Shown: positions 10,301 through 22,480 of the stretch, piece after piece
How positions within the stretch are numbered: the first letter of the stretch is position 1
Layout: each line of letters begins with the position of its first letter
Assembly: GCF_041381155.1 (NCBI RefSeq)
Contig: NC_091140.1
Coordinates: forward strand, 22,224,864 to 22,288,863
From: Argopecten irradians
Lineage: Eukaryota; Mollusca; Bivalvia; Pectinida; Pectinidae
Direction of reading: 5' to 3'
DNA length: 64,000 nucleotides
Notes under the pieces: model-generated
The model's database searches: none
The model's input: the letters and a program-made list of their open reading frames with translations, nothing else
Told to the model about the DNA's origin: nothing
Translations under genes and position numbers: made by a program

Positions 10301-13300
10301 ACCAGCCTCCCAACAAGGAGGGTAAGTATTGTCTTAATCCTAACATGAAACATGAAGCAAACAATATGTTTTCTTCAATGTGCTGGGTTAGAAACTTTTT
10401 AGGTCACCTGAGACGAAGTCTCAAGTGACCTATTCTAATCGCCTTTTGTCCGTCGTCGTGCGTCGTCCGTTGTCCGTCGTCCGTCGTATGTCCGTAAACA
10501 ATTTACATTTTCGACTTCTTCTCCAAACCTGCTGAAGCAATTTCAATGAAATTTTGCACAAACCTTCTAAGGCATAAGGCCAATCAAAATTGTGAATTAT
10601 ATGGTCCCCACCCCCCAGGGGGCTGTGGGAGGGGCCAAAAGGGGTAAAATTGAGTAAAATTTCAAAAATCTTCTTCTCTACTCACAGATGTGGTAGAATC
10701 AAATACTCTTCATAGATAGAAAGGTCATAAGGTCCTTTACAAAAATTGTGAATTATATGACCCTGGGGTCTCTAGTTTCCCCCTGGGGAGGGGGTCAAGT
10801 ATACTATAGTTTATATAGGGAAAACACATTTTTGAGTATTATTTGATCATTTGTCATAGGAAATGAGTCAAATATTGTCAGAATTATTAGTATGAGATTG
10901 CCATTGAATCCTATTAACCAATTTTCCATGACTGACCCCCAGGGGCCTTAGGGGCGGGGTCAAAAGGGGTCAAATAGGCTATATCTTCAAAAATCTTCTT
11001 CTGAAATTCTGGAACTGGTAGAATCACGTACTCTTCATAGATGGAAAGGTCTTGAGGTCCTTTACCAAAATTGTGAATTATATGACCCTGGGGGTCTCAC
11101 GTTTCCCCCTGGGGAGGGGGTCAAGTTTACTATAGTTTATATAGTGAAAACACATTTATGAGCATTTTTTGCTCAATTTTAATACGAAATGAGTCAAACA
11201 TGTTTAGAATTATAAGCATGAGATAAGATTTTAATATCATATCTATATTGGTCCTGGTCAACCCCCTCGGGGCAGAGGGGCGGGGCCAAAAGGGGCAAAT
11301 AGGCTAAAACTTTAAAAATCTTCTTCTTAAATACTGGAAATGGTAGAATCAAATACTCTTCATAGATGGACAGGTCTTAAGGTGTTTTATGAAAATTGTG
11401 AATTATATGACCCTTGGGTCTCAGGTTTCCCCCTAGGGAGGGGGTTACGTTTACTATATATAAGTTTATATATGGAAAACACATTTTTGAGCATTATTTA
11501 GTCATTATAATAGGAAATTAGTCAATTGTAGTCAGAATTATCCCTATGTGATGGCCATTGAATCTTATTACCAAATTTTCCATGACTGATCCCCAGGGGC
11601 CTTAGGGGCGGTCCCAAAACCGGTCAAATAGGCTAAAACTTCAAAAATCTTCTTCTGAAATTCTGGAACTGGTAGAATCAAATACTCTGCATAGATGGAA
11701 AGGTCTTAAAGTCCTTTACAAAAATTGTGAATAATATGACCCTGGGGTCTCATGTTTCCCCCCTGGGGAGGGGGTCAAGTTTACTTTAGTTTATATAGGA
11801 AAAAACACATTTATGAACATTATTTGCCTATTTTTCATAGGAAATTAGTCAAACTGGGTTAGAATTATTAGCCTGAAATAGCATTTTAACATCATATCCA
11901 TACTGGTCATGGCTGACCCCCAGGGCCAGAGGGGCGGAGCCAAAAGGGGTCAAAATGGTAATTTCAAAAATCTTCTTTTTGAATTCACAGATTTGATGGA
12001 ACCAGATACTCTTGATAGATTGGAAGGTCTTAAGGTCCTTTACAAAAATTTGTGAATTTCATGGCCCTGGGATCTCAGATTTTCCCCTAGGTCAAATTTA
12101 CTATAGTTTATATAGGAAAACACATTTAGGAACATTATTTGCTTAGTTTTCATAGGAAATTAGTCAATCTGGGTTAGAATTATTAGCCTGAGATAGCATT
12201 TAACATCATATCCATATTGGTCCTGGCCGACCCCCAGGGGCGAGAGGGGTGGGGCCAAAAGGGGTCAAAATGGATAACATTTCAAAAATCTTTCTCTTGA
12301 ATTCACAGATTTGATGTTACCAAATAATCTTCATAGATTAAAAATTTATAAAATCACTGACTGACTTCAAGGGCCTGATGGTCCAATATATATTTATAGT
12401 GTTTATATGCATGTCTTTGTTTCATTCTGTGTCTGAACTCAGGTGACCGCTAAGGCCCATGGGCCTCTTGTTCTGTTTCTGCTCCGTTGTATTTGCTGTA
12501 CTTTGAGTACTTTGATTCATAAAAAAAAGGGGAGGGGGGCTAATAATATAGGCAGGTTTAGCAGACTATCTTTTAGTAGTATCACACTAACCATTGTTTT
12601 ATGTCTCTTGTAGATATTATTGTAATGTCTGTGACTGTGTCGTGAAGGACTCCATCAATTTTCTTGATCATATCAACGGCAAAAAACGTAAGTATTTTGT
12701 ATAACACGCACCAATGTGGGGTAATAATTTGAGCACATATATGGAAACAATACTGAAAAGTGGATATTATCTTCCCTTGATTGATAACTATATGGCAGTT
12801 TCGAATCATAATTTATTTAGTATGTATACAATTTATATTCATCAAGTGAAATATAAAAACAAATGTTTACTATGATACTAGGCTATGCCTGATGTGCGAT
12901 TTTGTCATGATATTTATCATCTTTTTGTGTTTCAGATCAGAGAAATCTGGGAATGTCCATGAAGATTGAAAGATCATCATTAGACCAGGTCAAAAAAAGG
13001 TTTGAAATGAATGTGAAAAAACAAGAAGAGAAAAAGAAGGAATATGACTTTGAAGAGAGAATGAAGGAACTGAAGGAAGAGGTTTGTTATAAAATCCATC
13101 AATAGTGAGCACTGTGTCTGACAGTAAAAATATACATATTCATCAAATCAATTGTCAGTTATTCTGAGATAAGATTTTTAAGAACTACATAATGTGATGG
13201 GTTAGATTGATGATAATAAACTGTAGATTGAAGGTATTGACCAAGTTACATCTTGATGCAAGCTAAGGTATAGCTTATTTCTGCATGTACTAGTCATGGA

Positions 13301-13726
13301 AATGATATACATGTATAGGCCACAAACAACTTCCAGTTGCCTCAAGGCATATCAATCCTGGGCTAGCCATTCAAGCTATTCTCAATTAAGTTCCAAGCTT
13401 CTAGGTTCCACCATCAAGTGTTCCTTTGATGGCCTCTCTTTCACCTTTTTGTTCCATGTCTTCATTATTAGATTCTTATTTGTTAGTTAATCATGGATAT
13501 ACAATTTTGAGGGATAGGGATAGTGGGATACTGAGGTAAAATATTGTTATAGCATGATTTTTTTTAATTGTTTTAGGAGGAGAAACAGAAAGCATATAGA
13601 AAAGAGAAGAGGAAGGAGAGAAAAAGAAAAGCTGATGACTCAACAGGCCTGAATATTAATGTTGATCCTGATATGGCTGCTGTGATGGGATTCTCTGGGT
13701 TTGGTACGACTAAACCTCCCACGTAA
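7396..13726 (+). CDS. ZMAT2: ZMAT2 / Snu23: U1-type zinc-finger component of the spliceosomal tri-snRNP
   Basis: Six exons: 7396-7413, 9486-9638, 10251-10321, 12614-12687, 12936-13081 and 13577-13726, giving 203 residues (human about 199). Landmarks in order: [13 protein letters not shown] (about residues 11-23); a KRELL block followed by EYK (about residues 46-57); [18 protein letters not shown]; the matrin/U1-type finger [13 protein letters not shown] with paired His in INGKKHQ; then [15 protein letters not shown], a Lys/Glu-rich helix, and the C-terminal [14 protein letters not shown]. The zinc-binding Cys-x2-Cys and the two His are present. Human ZMAT2 and yeast Snu23 belong to the spliceosomal B complex and act near the 5' splice site. 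The start is the only ATG in a consistent short first exon. AATAAA at 14590-14595 is a candidate polyadenylation signal. A large tandem-repeat element fills intron 3. Confidence 0.96.
7540..8080. repeat. Inverted repeat pair in ZMAT2 intron 1 (arms about 7583-7705 and 7955-8075)
   Basis: The left arm (TTATCCATTTTCAT... to ...GTGTTCCCAACCTGTTC) is matched as reverse complement by the right arm (GACAGGTTGGGGACACTCCC... to ...ATGAAAATGGATAA). Arms are about 120 bp and similar rather than identical, with about 250 bp between. It could be a MITE or a chance foldback pair; the target duplication was not resolved. Confidence 0.65.
8190..8585 (-). pseudogene. Decayed LINE reverse-transcriptase fragment
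   Basis: Read on the minus strand, three frames carry pieces of a non-LTR reverse transcriptase: [14 protein letters not shown] (the first catalytic Asp motif), [28 protein letters not shown] (normally VPQGTVLGP), and [10 protein letters not shown] (normally FADDCLLYRE). The order and spacing fit one RT domain with several frame breaks and both ends missing. It lies in ZMAT2 intron 1 in opposite orientation and is an old remnant. Clade is unclear (CR1/Jockey-like wording). Confidence 0.75.
9080..9344. mobile_element. Short TA-flanked MITE, copy 2
   Basis: This has the same terminal words as the copy at 4218-4420: the left end is decayed (CTCAATAAGTGCCCC) and the right end GGGCGCTTATTGGG is intact, with TA at both borders. 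It lies in ZMAT2 intron 1. The inner sequence differs from copy 1 except next to the ends. Confidence 0.7.
10401..12472 (+). mobile_element. Helentron/pearl-like non-autonomous element with about 325-bp tandem units
   Basis: The 5' end is a hairpin (AGGTCACCTGAGAC, GAA, GTCTCAAGTGACCT). The 3' end is CTCAGGTGACC, complementary to the 5' end, followed by the palindrome GGCCCATGGGCC and TCTTGTT. In between, a unit of about 325 bp marked by AATACTCTTCATAGAT and CCCCTGGGGAGGGGGTCA repeats about five to six times. Subterminal inverted repeats plus a 3' stem-loop plus inner tandem repeats are features of Helentron-related elements such as bivalve pearl; I assign it by structure only. No coding capacity. 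It sits in ZMAT2 intron 3. Confidence 0.65.
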
Positions 13727-16700
13727 CAGATCAATGTCTCGGTGGAGAGAGTGACAGACTGGTTACAACAAACATCAATATCCTGGCCATTTTAAAAATT
13801 AACTCATAGAGTAACAGCAAATTATATCCTGGAAATTTGAATTAGGTACAGTGAACACATTGATAACCTGATACTGGATTTATTTTGATAACATCTTTTA
13901 AATTCATCAACTGTTTGGAGAGTTTTATTCTAGACAAGAAGAAGAAGAAAAAATCTTTTAGTTTAATATGTAAAGCTACTTATTTTACAACCAATTAAAA
14001 ATGTAATATACTGTATTTTGTTATTATGATTTAATCTACAAAGGAGTAGCAAGGCTGTGGAAAATATTCTTACTGATAGTTGGGAGTTGTGTGACTCTAT
14101 ATAGATCTAGAGATCAAATCTAGGCTCAAGTCTCATTGCACATATTAAAACAAAGAGCCAATAGACTTGAATTATGTGAATTTCCTGATGTCATTTTGAC
14201 AAACATGTGTCAACTCATGTCAAATCATGTTTAGTCATATTGTAATGCTGCTGTAAGTGGTTTTTTTTTTTTAAATACTAGATTTTTATCTGGTGTTTAT
14301 AAATGAGGATTGTGTGTCAATTTGTTAGAAAAAGAAAAATTGTCAGAAGAAAAAGCTGGCCTTATTTAGATTCTAGAAGCTAAATACTGGTATCATGTGA
14401 CAAGTTCATATTATGAATACATAAATTAGAGTGTACATTGAATAACATTTGACTACCATGCATATATGTGTCCATTAGTGAATGAGGTAAAGTTAGTAGT
14501 GATTGAAAGTGGGTATGGATGCTTCGTAAGAATAACTGAGGCAGTAATGTGAAATGAAAATGTCTGTGTTAGTGAAACATTTACATGGTAATAAATGAAA
14601 TTTTATGCATATTAATGTTTTCTGTTTTGCTTCACAGATTTTTAACACAAACATAAAGTTTTTGTATCATACTCATTTCAATTGAAATATTCCATTTGCT
14701 TTTATAAAACAAACATTATCTCTATATTTAAAAATAAATTAAATTCATGGCAATTACCCTAAATGCTCCAATCAGCACCGACTTGCACCATGGGGCCTGA
14801 GGGGTGAAGTTATTTAAAGATGCTCCACTGCCAACAGAGCATAAACAATACCATCATTTGAGCAATAAATTATCCATTTTTGTGTTTATATGTGTCTAAC
14901 TAACACAAAAATGCATATGAAAGCATTTACTTGGCTTTTGGTGAGTGCACAATCACAAACTTAATGCCATATAGTGCCATGGAATTTTTTTCGGGACACA
15001 ATTAATTATTTTCAATAATTTTATTTTGAAATAAAATAAGAAGCTCAAACTTTTCAATGGTGGTAATGGTTTAAAATAAGAAATGTTTGCAACTGAAGAA
15101 ATATTCTAATTCGTCTTCTCCTGTTTTTAATGGAGAAAAAGTACCATTCGTCAGCAGTAGATCATCTTTAGAATTCAGATGACTGCTTTAAATACGATTA
15201 ACTGAGGTGGTATGTCGTGTATAAACATATCACACAATTCTGCATAAAACCAAGACTGCACATATCATATGAAAATTTACCCCAAAATTTCTTTTTCTCA
15301 TTCCCCTAGGCAACTTAGTCTAACTTAGTCTAAATTGCAAGACATATTCTAGAAGTATGGATTAATTGCTTTTCTGATGTCAATAAACCTGTTAAAATGA
15401 CTCAGGAATCATGCGATCAATATTGTAGAAAAGAAAGGGCATCCCAGTACATATTTTTGATCTTAAGAAAATTAACAATTATATGGACTCTGCTAGGCCA
15501 TAGTGCTGGCCAAGTGATCAAACAAAGAGGCTTTCTCAATTTATACCATAACTATGGTAAATAATGAAAACATGCATATGCAATCAACTATCGTCTATGA
15601 GCAATTCATAAGGTATTTCAGAATGATTTTTAAGACCCCTTTGCTGTGAAACTGCTGGGACTTTGTTTGTCTCCATCTGTCTGTTTGTGCGGGTGTTGGT
15701 TTCCAGATACAATGTCATCACTTGAGAATGGATAATTGGTCACTGTAACAGCTTACAGGTGACAAGTATTGCTTCAGCCAAGGATTTATAAGTGAGAAGG
15801 ATTCGTGTCTGTCTTTACATTACTAAACGCCATGCGAGACGCCTATGAACCGGGAATAAAAACCGTTTTTCTCAACAAATACTTGTCTTATCGAGTCAAA
15901 CGAAACACCATTGTAAAGTTTATTAAATTTCACGACGTTTATTACTTGCTTTAAAGACGGAATATTTAGGGGATATGTCTTAAATTTTCGTTAAAAAAAA
16001 TCGACAGCTCATGAAATGACAGCACAGCTTCAGAAAGTAAGACGGTAACCCTTGCACCCGCAAGCTACATCAAAGGCTGCGCCGGCGGATATCAAAGGAA
16101 AATCAGTCGTCGCCCAACGTCACAGTCAGTGCACAAACACAAAAGCGCCTGCCTTGGACCACCCAAAACCCAGTGTGACTTATCCTTCTCATATACGTCC
16201 TTGCTTCAGCAATGCTTGTTATCTACAATTTCTGAAGTTTGATTGAAATCCTAATGAAAATAAATACTAAACTAACAAACCAATTAACTTGACTTAATTT
16301 CTCAAAATTTTATTGATCAAATTAACAAATAACTTTATGCAAAACATTTCCTTCAGTTAAACACTAACAAAACAAGAACTCTAATAATCAATAATAATTA
16401 AATATTGAACTGCTCATTTTGATTCAAAGTAAAAGTAACATAATTTCATAATAAGTAAATAACATCTTGCAAATGTAATTAAACAATCTAATATCATACT
16501 TGGCCATATGCGCTTCATATAAAATTTAATTGAAAAAGATGAAATTGAACCGTTTTTGGAAATTAAACAGTTACATCATACCAATCAATCGGAAGTACAT
16601 GTATTAATTTTTTTACTTTTTTATTTAACATCATCAAATTTGGTTAAATTTTACCAGATTCTGCTAGATCATGATGAAATGAAATACTATTTTATGAGTA

Positions 16701-18492
16701 CTTTAAATCATATATAATATACAAATGTATATAAATTTTCTTCTGAACTAAATTTCAAAATATCAGGTTACTAAGCAAAGAGCTATCTATTCTTATGGCT
16801 AAAACTACAATTTGATATTACAGTTCAGGTAACAATGTCCTAGTATATGTATTGGTCAAGTCATGATGAAAACATAGCATAAAACCTTTCAGAGCACCGG
16901 AGATTCAACAAAATAAAAGTTCACTACATGTATCAGTAATTCTCATGCAATGAAAATGTCATCAAGTTATTTAAACAAAACTTATTTTAAGAAAATGAAA
17001 AGAAAATAAAGAAAAAGCAAAAATAAAAACTAACAACAAATACATCTATTCTGTAAAAAATGATAAAAACTAAACAGGGAATAAAATCTGTTATACTTAA
17101 TACAAGTTTTAGCATAAACAACTGACATTTGACTAGATCTCTACTGCCTTAAAAATAAAACTGGGGCTTCAGCATTTCTTGCTACTGAAGCACACACAAA
17201 ACAAATCTTTAATATTATTAAACAAACAATTATTCTTTGACGGTAAAATCTTCAATTGCACCACAGTTAAATCAGACATTTTGACGGAAGAATCTTCAAT
17301 TGCACAAAATCAAAATAAGACAAAATTCTATGTGAACAAGTGCTGCCGTTGTTGGAATTGGAATGTTACTAAATATAGCTGTTAATACGGACTACAAGTC
17401 CCGCCTTTTGTCAGAACTGAATAATTAACAAAACATAACATAATTATGAACTAATCATACATATATCAAAAAGGGGACTTCAAATCAAATAAGAAAGCAA
17501 CTTATGCTGCTACTCTTCTCATACAAGCAGTGTAGATGTTGTGCTGAACATGATATGAGAACCAATTACTGGGTAATATCAGTTTACAGGTTTTTCATTC
17601 TATAGTTATATTTACATCTATATGTATGATACTGGTAATACATATAAAATGTCTGTATTTATGCTGTATAAACTATAGAATCAAAAGCCTGTGATCAGTT
17701 AAGGCACAACACTCTAAATTTAATATAGCAGTTAATGCCTAATAGCAACAAAAGATGCTTCTTTGCTTCTTCAGCTTGATATTCATTAAACAGACATTTC
17801 AAGAGATAATTACAAAACACAAACCAACTAATCACATATATTATTGATTATTTCAGGAAAATGGAAGGGACTAGCATTAAATTATAATGGCAACTTGGAC
17901 GGACCAGTAGTTGACTGTGTATATAATCTAGATATATCAACTCACTACATCTACATACCTGATAGCATGTTCAATTATCATGAAACTTTGTCAAAATCCA
18001 GATGCATAGACACATTACAAACTGCATACATCATCCATAGAAAATGATCAATCAATCCATCATTAGATATAATCAAATGAACATGATCCTTGAACAAAAA
18101 CATAATAAAACAATGTCATTTACTCAATAAACAAGTTTAAAATAATTCCTTTCATGCTCTGTTGGAAATCAAGTTGTAGAGTATAAAATTTTGCATTTAG
18201 ATCACGTTCGGTTGCTTGAAGGTGAATTTGATACTAATGACATTTTCTATGAACCTTTTGAGTCAGTTTCACATTTTTTTTTTTTTTTATTTGTGCTGTA
18301 CTTGAAGACTGGAATACATGACAGTTCATTACAAAATATAAAAATGGTTTGTAAAGTTGATTCTTCGGAATGTTTTGGAGAATTTATTAGATGTTGTTGC
18401 TGCCTATTTAACAGTCTGTAGACTGAATGCGGTGTTTTCCAAGAGCTGATGATGATATTTTGGTCACCAATTGCAGTATAAGTTGAATGGAC
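13727..18492. other. ZMAT2 3' UTR, intergenic DNA and 3' UTR of the next gene; no gene seen
   Basis: The first about 870 bases probably are ZMAT2 3' UTR, up to AATAAA at 14590. From there to the stop codon of the minus-strand gene at 18493 there is AT-rich sequence with no convincing exon; part of 16.3-18.5 kb may be the long 3' UTR of the HMG-box-like gene. Short open frames here show no family resemblance. Confidence 0.6.
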
Positions 18493-21400
18493 TCAGGCAA
18501 ATATATCATGAGACTTGAACAGCTGTGAAAAGTTACTTGTTGATTCTCTGTTAGAACTGGCCAGCAACCTGAAATTGGAGAATGCACTTAGTTATTACAA
18601 TGGAGTCAGTCTTACTGTTGCTGTGAATCCATCCACTGAATTCATCTTTATCTTTTAGGTATTGGACAATATCACATGTAAGAAATTTGTCTCATTGTAA
18701 AAATCCTCTCCAATGGTTGCGTTTGATTTATTTTTGAATAACATCATATATACACTCAGTGTTATTTAAGGCTATGCCAAGTTTGGCGGTGCAGAAAAGT
18801 TGAAGAAATGCACTGAACTGTTGTCAGTTTTTCGCAAACATCAAACATGGGCTTCAGATTCCCAGCCAAAAGGCTAAGAGATATAGAAGTGGCATATGAG
18901 GACTATTAACTACTTGGTCACCATGAGTGAATCAAATTAAAAAGCAAATATTTTCTTTTTTTAGTTTCTATCATTATAGATAAGTCGGATTACTACTGCT
19001 ATATTAAACACCTGTGAATACAGCTTTGATTTTTACCTTCTAGTGTGTTGAGATGTCCTGCGTTTTTCTGGTGGTGTCATGTTGCCAAACATTTCACATA
19101 AGCTCGGGGTTACTGCCTGTTAACAAAAAGGCCAATTCTGGTCATAAAGATTTTTTCCTATAATCCTTCCAGGAAATTTATCAAGTGTTGAGCAAAACAA
19201 ATTCCCATAACCTTGAACATCCAAGTACAATTTACGATTATGATTGTGTCTGATCGAGTCAACGATTTTTCCTCATGATTCAATAAAATACTACACACTA
19301 TGAATCCATTTGATTCATTGGATTATATCCAATCAATGACCTTTTGAATGAAATAGTCATTAAAAGCTAAAATTAAACATGTTGCACTTTCTTTTGCCAT
19401 AGGGAGGTAAAATCTATACAGTTTAACGTAAATCCAATATGACATTTCCACAGCACAATGACCTTTATTAACTCTCTTGTTAAATCATCAGAACTTTTAA
19501 AAGACTTTCCATCACTTTTCCTTTCCTTATTGTTTTAATACAACTTTTATTAGATAATTTACAAACAATAAACTTACTTTGCCTGTAGAAACAGAACTCT
19601 GAACATTTTGTCCTTTCCCACGTGAAGACTGAGAATTGTTTGTAGAGGAGTCTATATCAGAAGAAGCACTTGACATCTGAAATGTTCATTTAATACCAAA
19701 ATTATAGAACTAAATCAGTAATGTCCAAATGACAAAAAAAAATTAAAAAAATAAAAATAAAAAAATCACAGCCTACTGACAGCATATTAAATTCATATAC
19801 TCTGAAGACTTTTAGGCACTTATTGTAAGGCTGAAATAGTTTATGAAATCAATGGCTGCTATTAATGCCAACTAGTGAGAACAATATACTATAAATGCTT
19901 GTCATTGTAACTGAATAAGTAGTAATCTTATGTAAAATACTAACCTGGCTGATACCAGAAAGAGCAGGTGACAACAATTTTGGGGATGACCTTTCATCAG
20001 ATACCTCACCGTCATCTGCCATCGTCTGCTTCATCTTACGTAATGCTTGAACTAATGCCTTACTAGCATCTGATTGGCCGACAGCGGCTGATTCATGATC
20101 ACTATCTTCCTCCAAAGCAAGTTCTGAATTATATTCTTCATCTAGGATTGTCCAGGAATCGTAACTGGAAATGTCAGACGCTTTTGAAGCAACTTCATCG
20201 TCGTCACCATCATTACAGCTCTCAGGTTGATTTACTGCTTTTGTCTGCTTCCTCAATGTTTTCCTGATTTTTTTGGGATTCTCTGGTTTCTTGGCATCTC
20301 CAGAAGCATCCACCACAGGCAATAATGTATTTGCCTCATTTTTCCTCAACTTATCAGCAATTACGCACGATTTCTTCACCTCTGTAAAGTTCTCTTCCTG
20401 ATCACCAGCAAGTCTCCGAGATGATCTACGCTTTTGTTTTGTAAGCTTGCACAATTCATCAGTGTTGTCATCATTTGGTATTTCTTCCTTCCATTGTGAA
20501 GATCGTCGTGTCTTCCTTGGTAATTTTGAAGCTTCAAGAAGATTATGTGTATAGATATCCTCATGCATCTGTGGGGTAATATAAGTTGTCTCCCCTTTCT
20601 GTTCAGGTGTTATGTCACAGTCCTTCAATGTTGCTCGAGATTTTAACACTGATCTAGCCTCCTTCTTGGTGGTTGTACCAGATGTTACTTCTGAATTGGA
20701 AGAATTCTGTCTGCTTCTCGACAATAGCTTTCTTTTCTTTGGTTCTTGTGTTGGGGACATCACATCCTGACTCAAGCTTTCATTGGATTGACAGATAATA
20801 TTGGAATTGTTATCCAATTGACTATTGCCTTCAGCACTGGTATATGATTGGCTGCTACTGATGAAACTGTCGCTTGATTGGCTATTACCTTTAACACTGT
20901 CATCTGATTGGCTGCTTCTATTTGAGTTGTAATATGATTGTTTGCCTCCCTTTTCATCAGAAGCACCACGTCTTCTTGACAGCTGTTGACCTTTTGGTTT
21001 CTCAGGTAGCTTTTCCTCCTTTCCCTCTTCATCTCCATGACTGTTTTGTCTCTTAACATATCTAGCTTTCCTCTTTTTGTCAATTGTGGAATTTTCAAGA
21101 TCTGTTGGTGACAATGTGCTTTTGTTCACTCCAATTTCTATTGGACTTTCCCTCTCACACAGTCCCTGTCCTTTGCTTCTATCTTTTTTCTTGGATTTCT
21201 TCGATTTCTGCTTATTGTTATTGAGATCTTCTCCTTCAGGCTTCTTCATGGGATAAATTGCCTGGTTTTCTTCCTCTACAACCATGCTGTGTTGGTCGAT
21301 GTCATCAAAGTTGTACTGGTCATCTGTTCGTCTAATGAGCATAGCACTGTACTCGTCATCAGAGTCGTTGTCTTGGTGACAGTCATCCATATCATTGTTA

Positions 21401-22480
21401 TCCTTTGATTGTTGGAAGCTCTCCTCCCCAGCAGTAGAAAAGCTTACTCTGCCCTTCACAGCCTTTGTTTTGGGAGTATCATCAGTTCTGGAAATCACAA
21501 ATTCAGACTCCTTTTAATAGACAAAGTTAATACCCATTTATTTGATATAAACCTGGTTGTTTTAATTTACTGCACTGGTTGTAAGACATGTCAGTCTAAT
21601 GTAAAGAATAATGTAATATGCATGCATGCAGCATATCATTATATAATATAGTTAGGCACCTGTATCAGAAATGGTTTTGAAAAAAAAAGGAAAAACTGAA
21701 ATATTAATACACTGTACGAAGGTAGGTATCTACATGTTAAATCTGATTTCAATGAGAAATTCAAAATCTACTTTGTATGCCGTCAATACTATTTTATATA
21801 CAGGTTATGTTGCTGTAGTCAAATTACCAAAACCAAATGGGGAAATTCCAGTTAAAATCAGTAAAATCAGTAATCATTTCAAATATAGTATACCTGCTTC
21901 CTTTCAAAATTCCTTGAGTGGAATGCTCATTTTGAATGATTTTGGGAACTTTGACAGGCAGTTTGCTTTTTATGTAGTCTTTCTGATTGAAGTCAACCTG
22001 GCGGTGAGGTGGAGACTCAAAATGTGGACTCTCAAACAGCTTGGGACAGAAGGTATCCTGCCTGTTATCATTGTTGGGTGACAGCACCATTGGTGAGCTG
22101 TAAAAGTCACTCGTATACACAGAGTCATTTTTCAGTGATTGGAGATACCCTGACGAAACACTGTTGGGCGACTCCAGTGTTCCATAAACAATTGGATCTT
22201 TTTTAATCTTGCTGCTAACTTTTTGCTTCTTATTCCTTTGTTTGGTGGCTACCTTACTCACATCTTTTGTTGGAGTTTTGACGAGAACAGATTTTGTGTA
22301 GGACTGTTTTGCTTCCTGTTTAAGCCTGTTCCAGCTCTCTTTCACTTTTCGACTGATCTGCGCTGGAGGCAGGAAGGGGTAGCGGGCTCGCAGTAATACC
22401 TTCTGCTCTTGTTCATACACATGATAGCTGACCTTCTGTTGCACCATGTATTTATTTTGTCCATCATTGTCCTCAGACAT
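18493..22480 (-). CDS. Unrecognised nuclear-type protein with HMG-box-like N-terminus and RVSF motif, 794 aa, 5 exons
   Basis: Exons 22480-21894, 21487-19945, 19676-19578, 19116-19037 and 18568-18493 join in consistent phases. Residues about 12-60 (YHVYEQEQKVLL ... ISRKVKESWNRLKQEAKQSY) resemble an HMG box: the Pro-containing first helix, the IS+K-ExW core and the L--EAK--Y end. The rest is mostly disordered, rich in Ser, Lys, Asp and Glu. KGRVSFS at about residue 208 fits the RVxF consensus for docking to protein phosphatase 1. Several basic-Ser motifs follow (RKTRRSSQW, KRRSSRRL, EKRRTSQHTRR). The C-terminus ends QLFKSHDIFA. I infer a chromatin protein; I do not recognise the family. The exon structure is well supported, the function is not. 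Confidence 0.8.
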
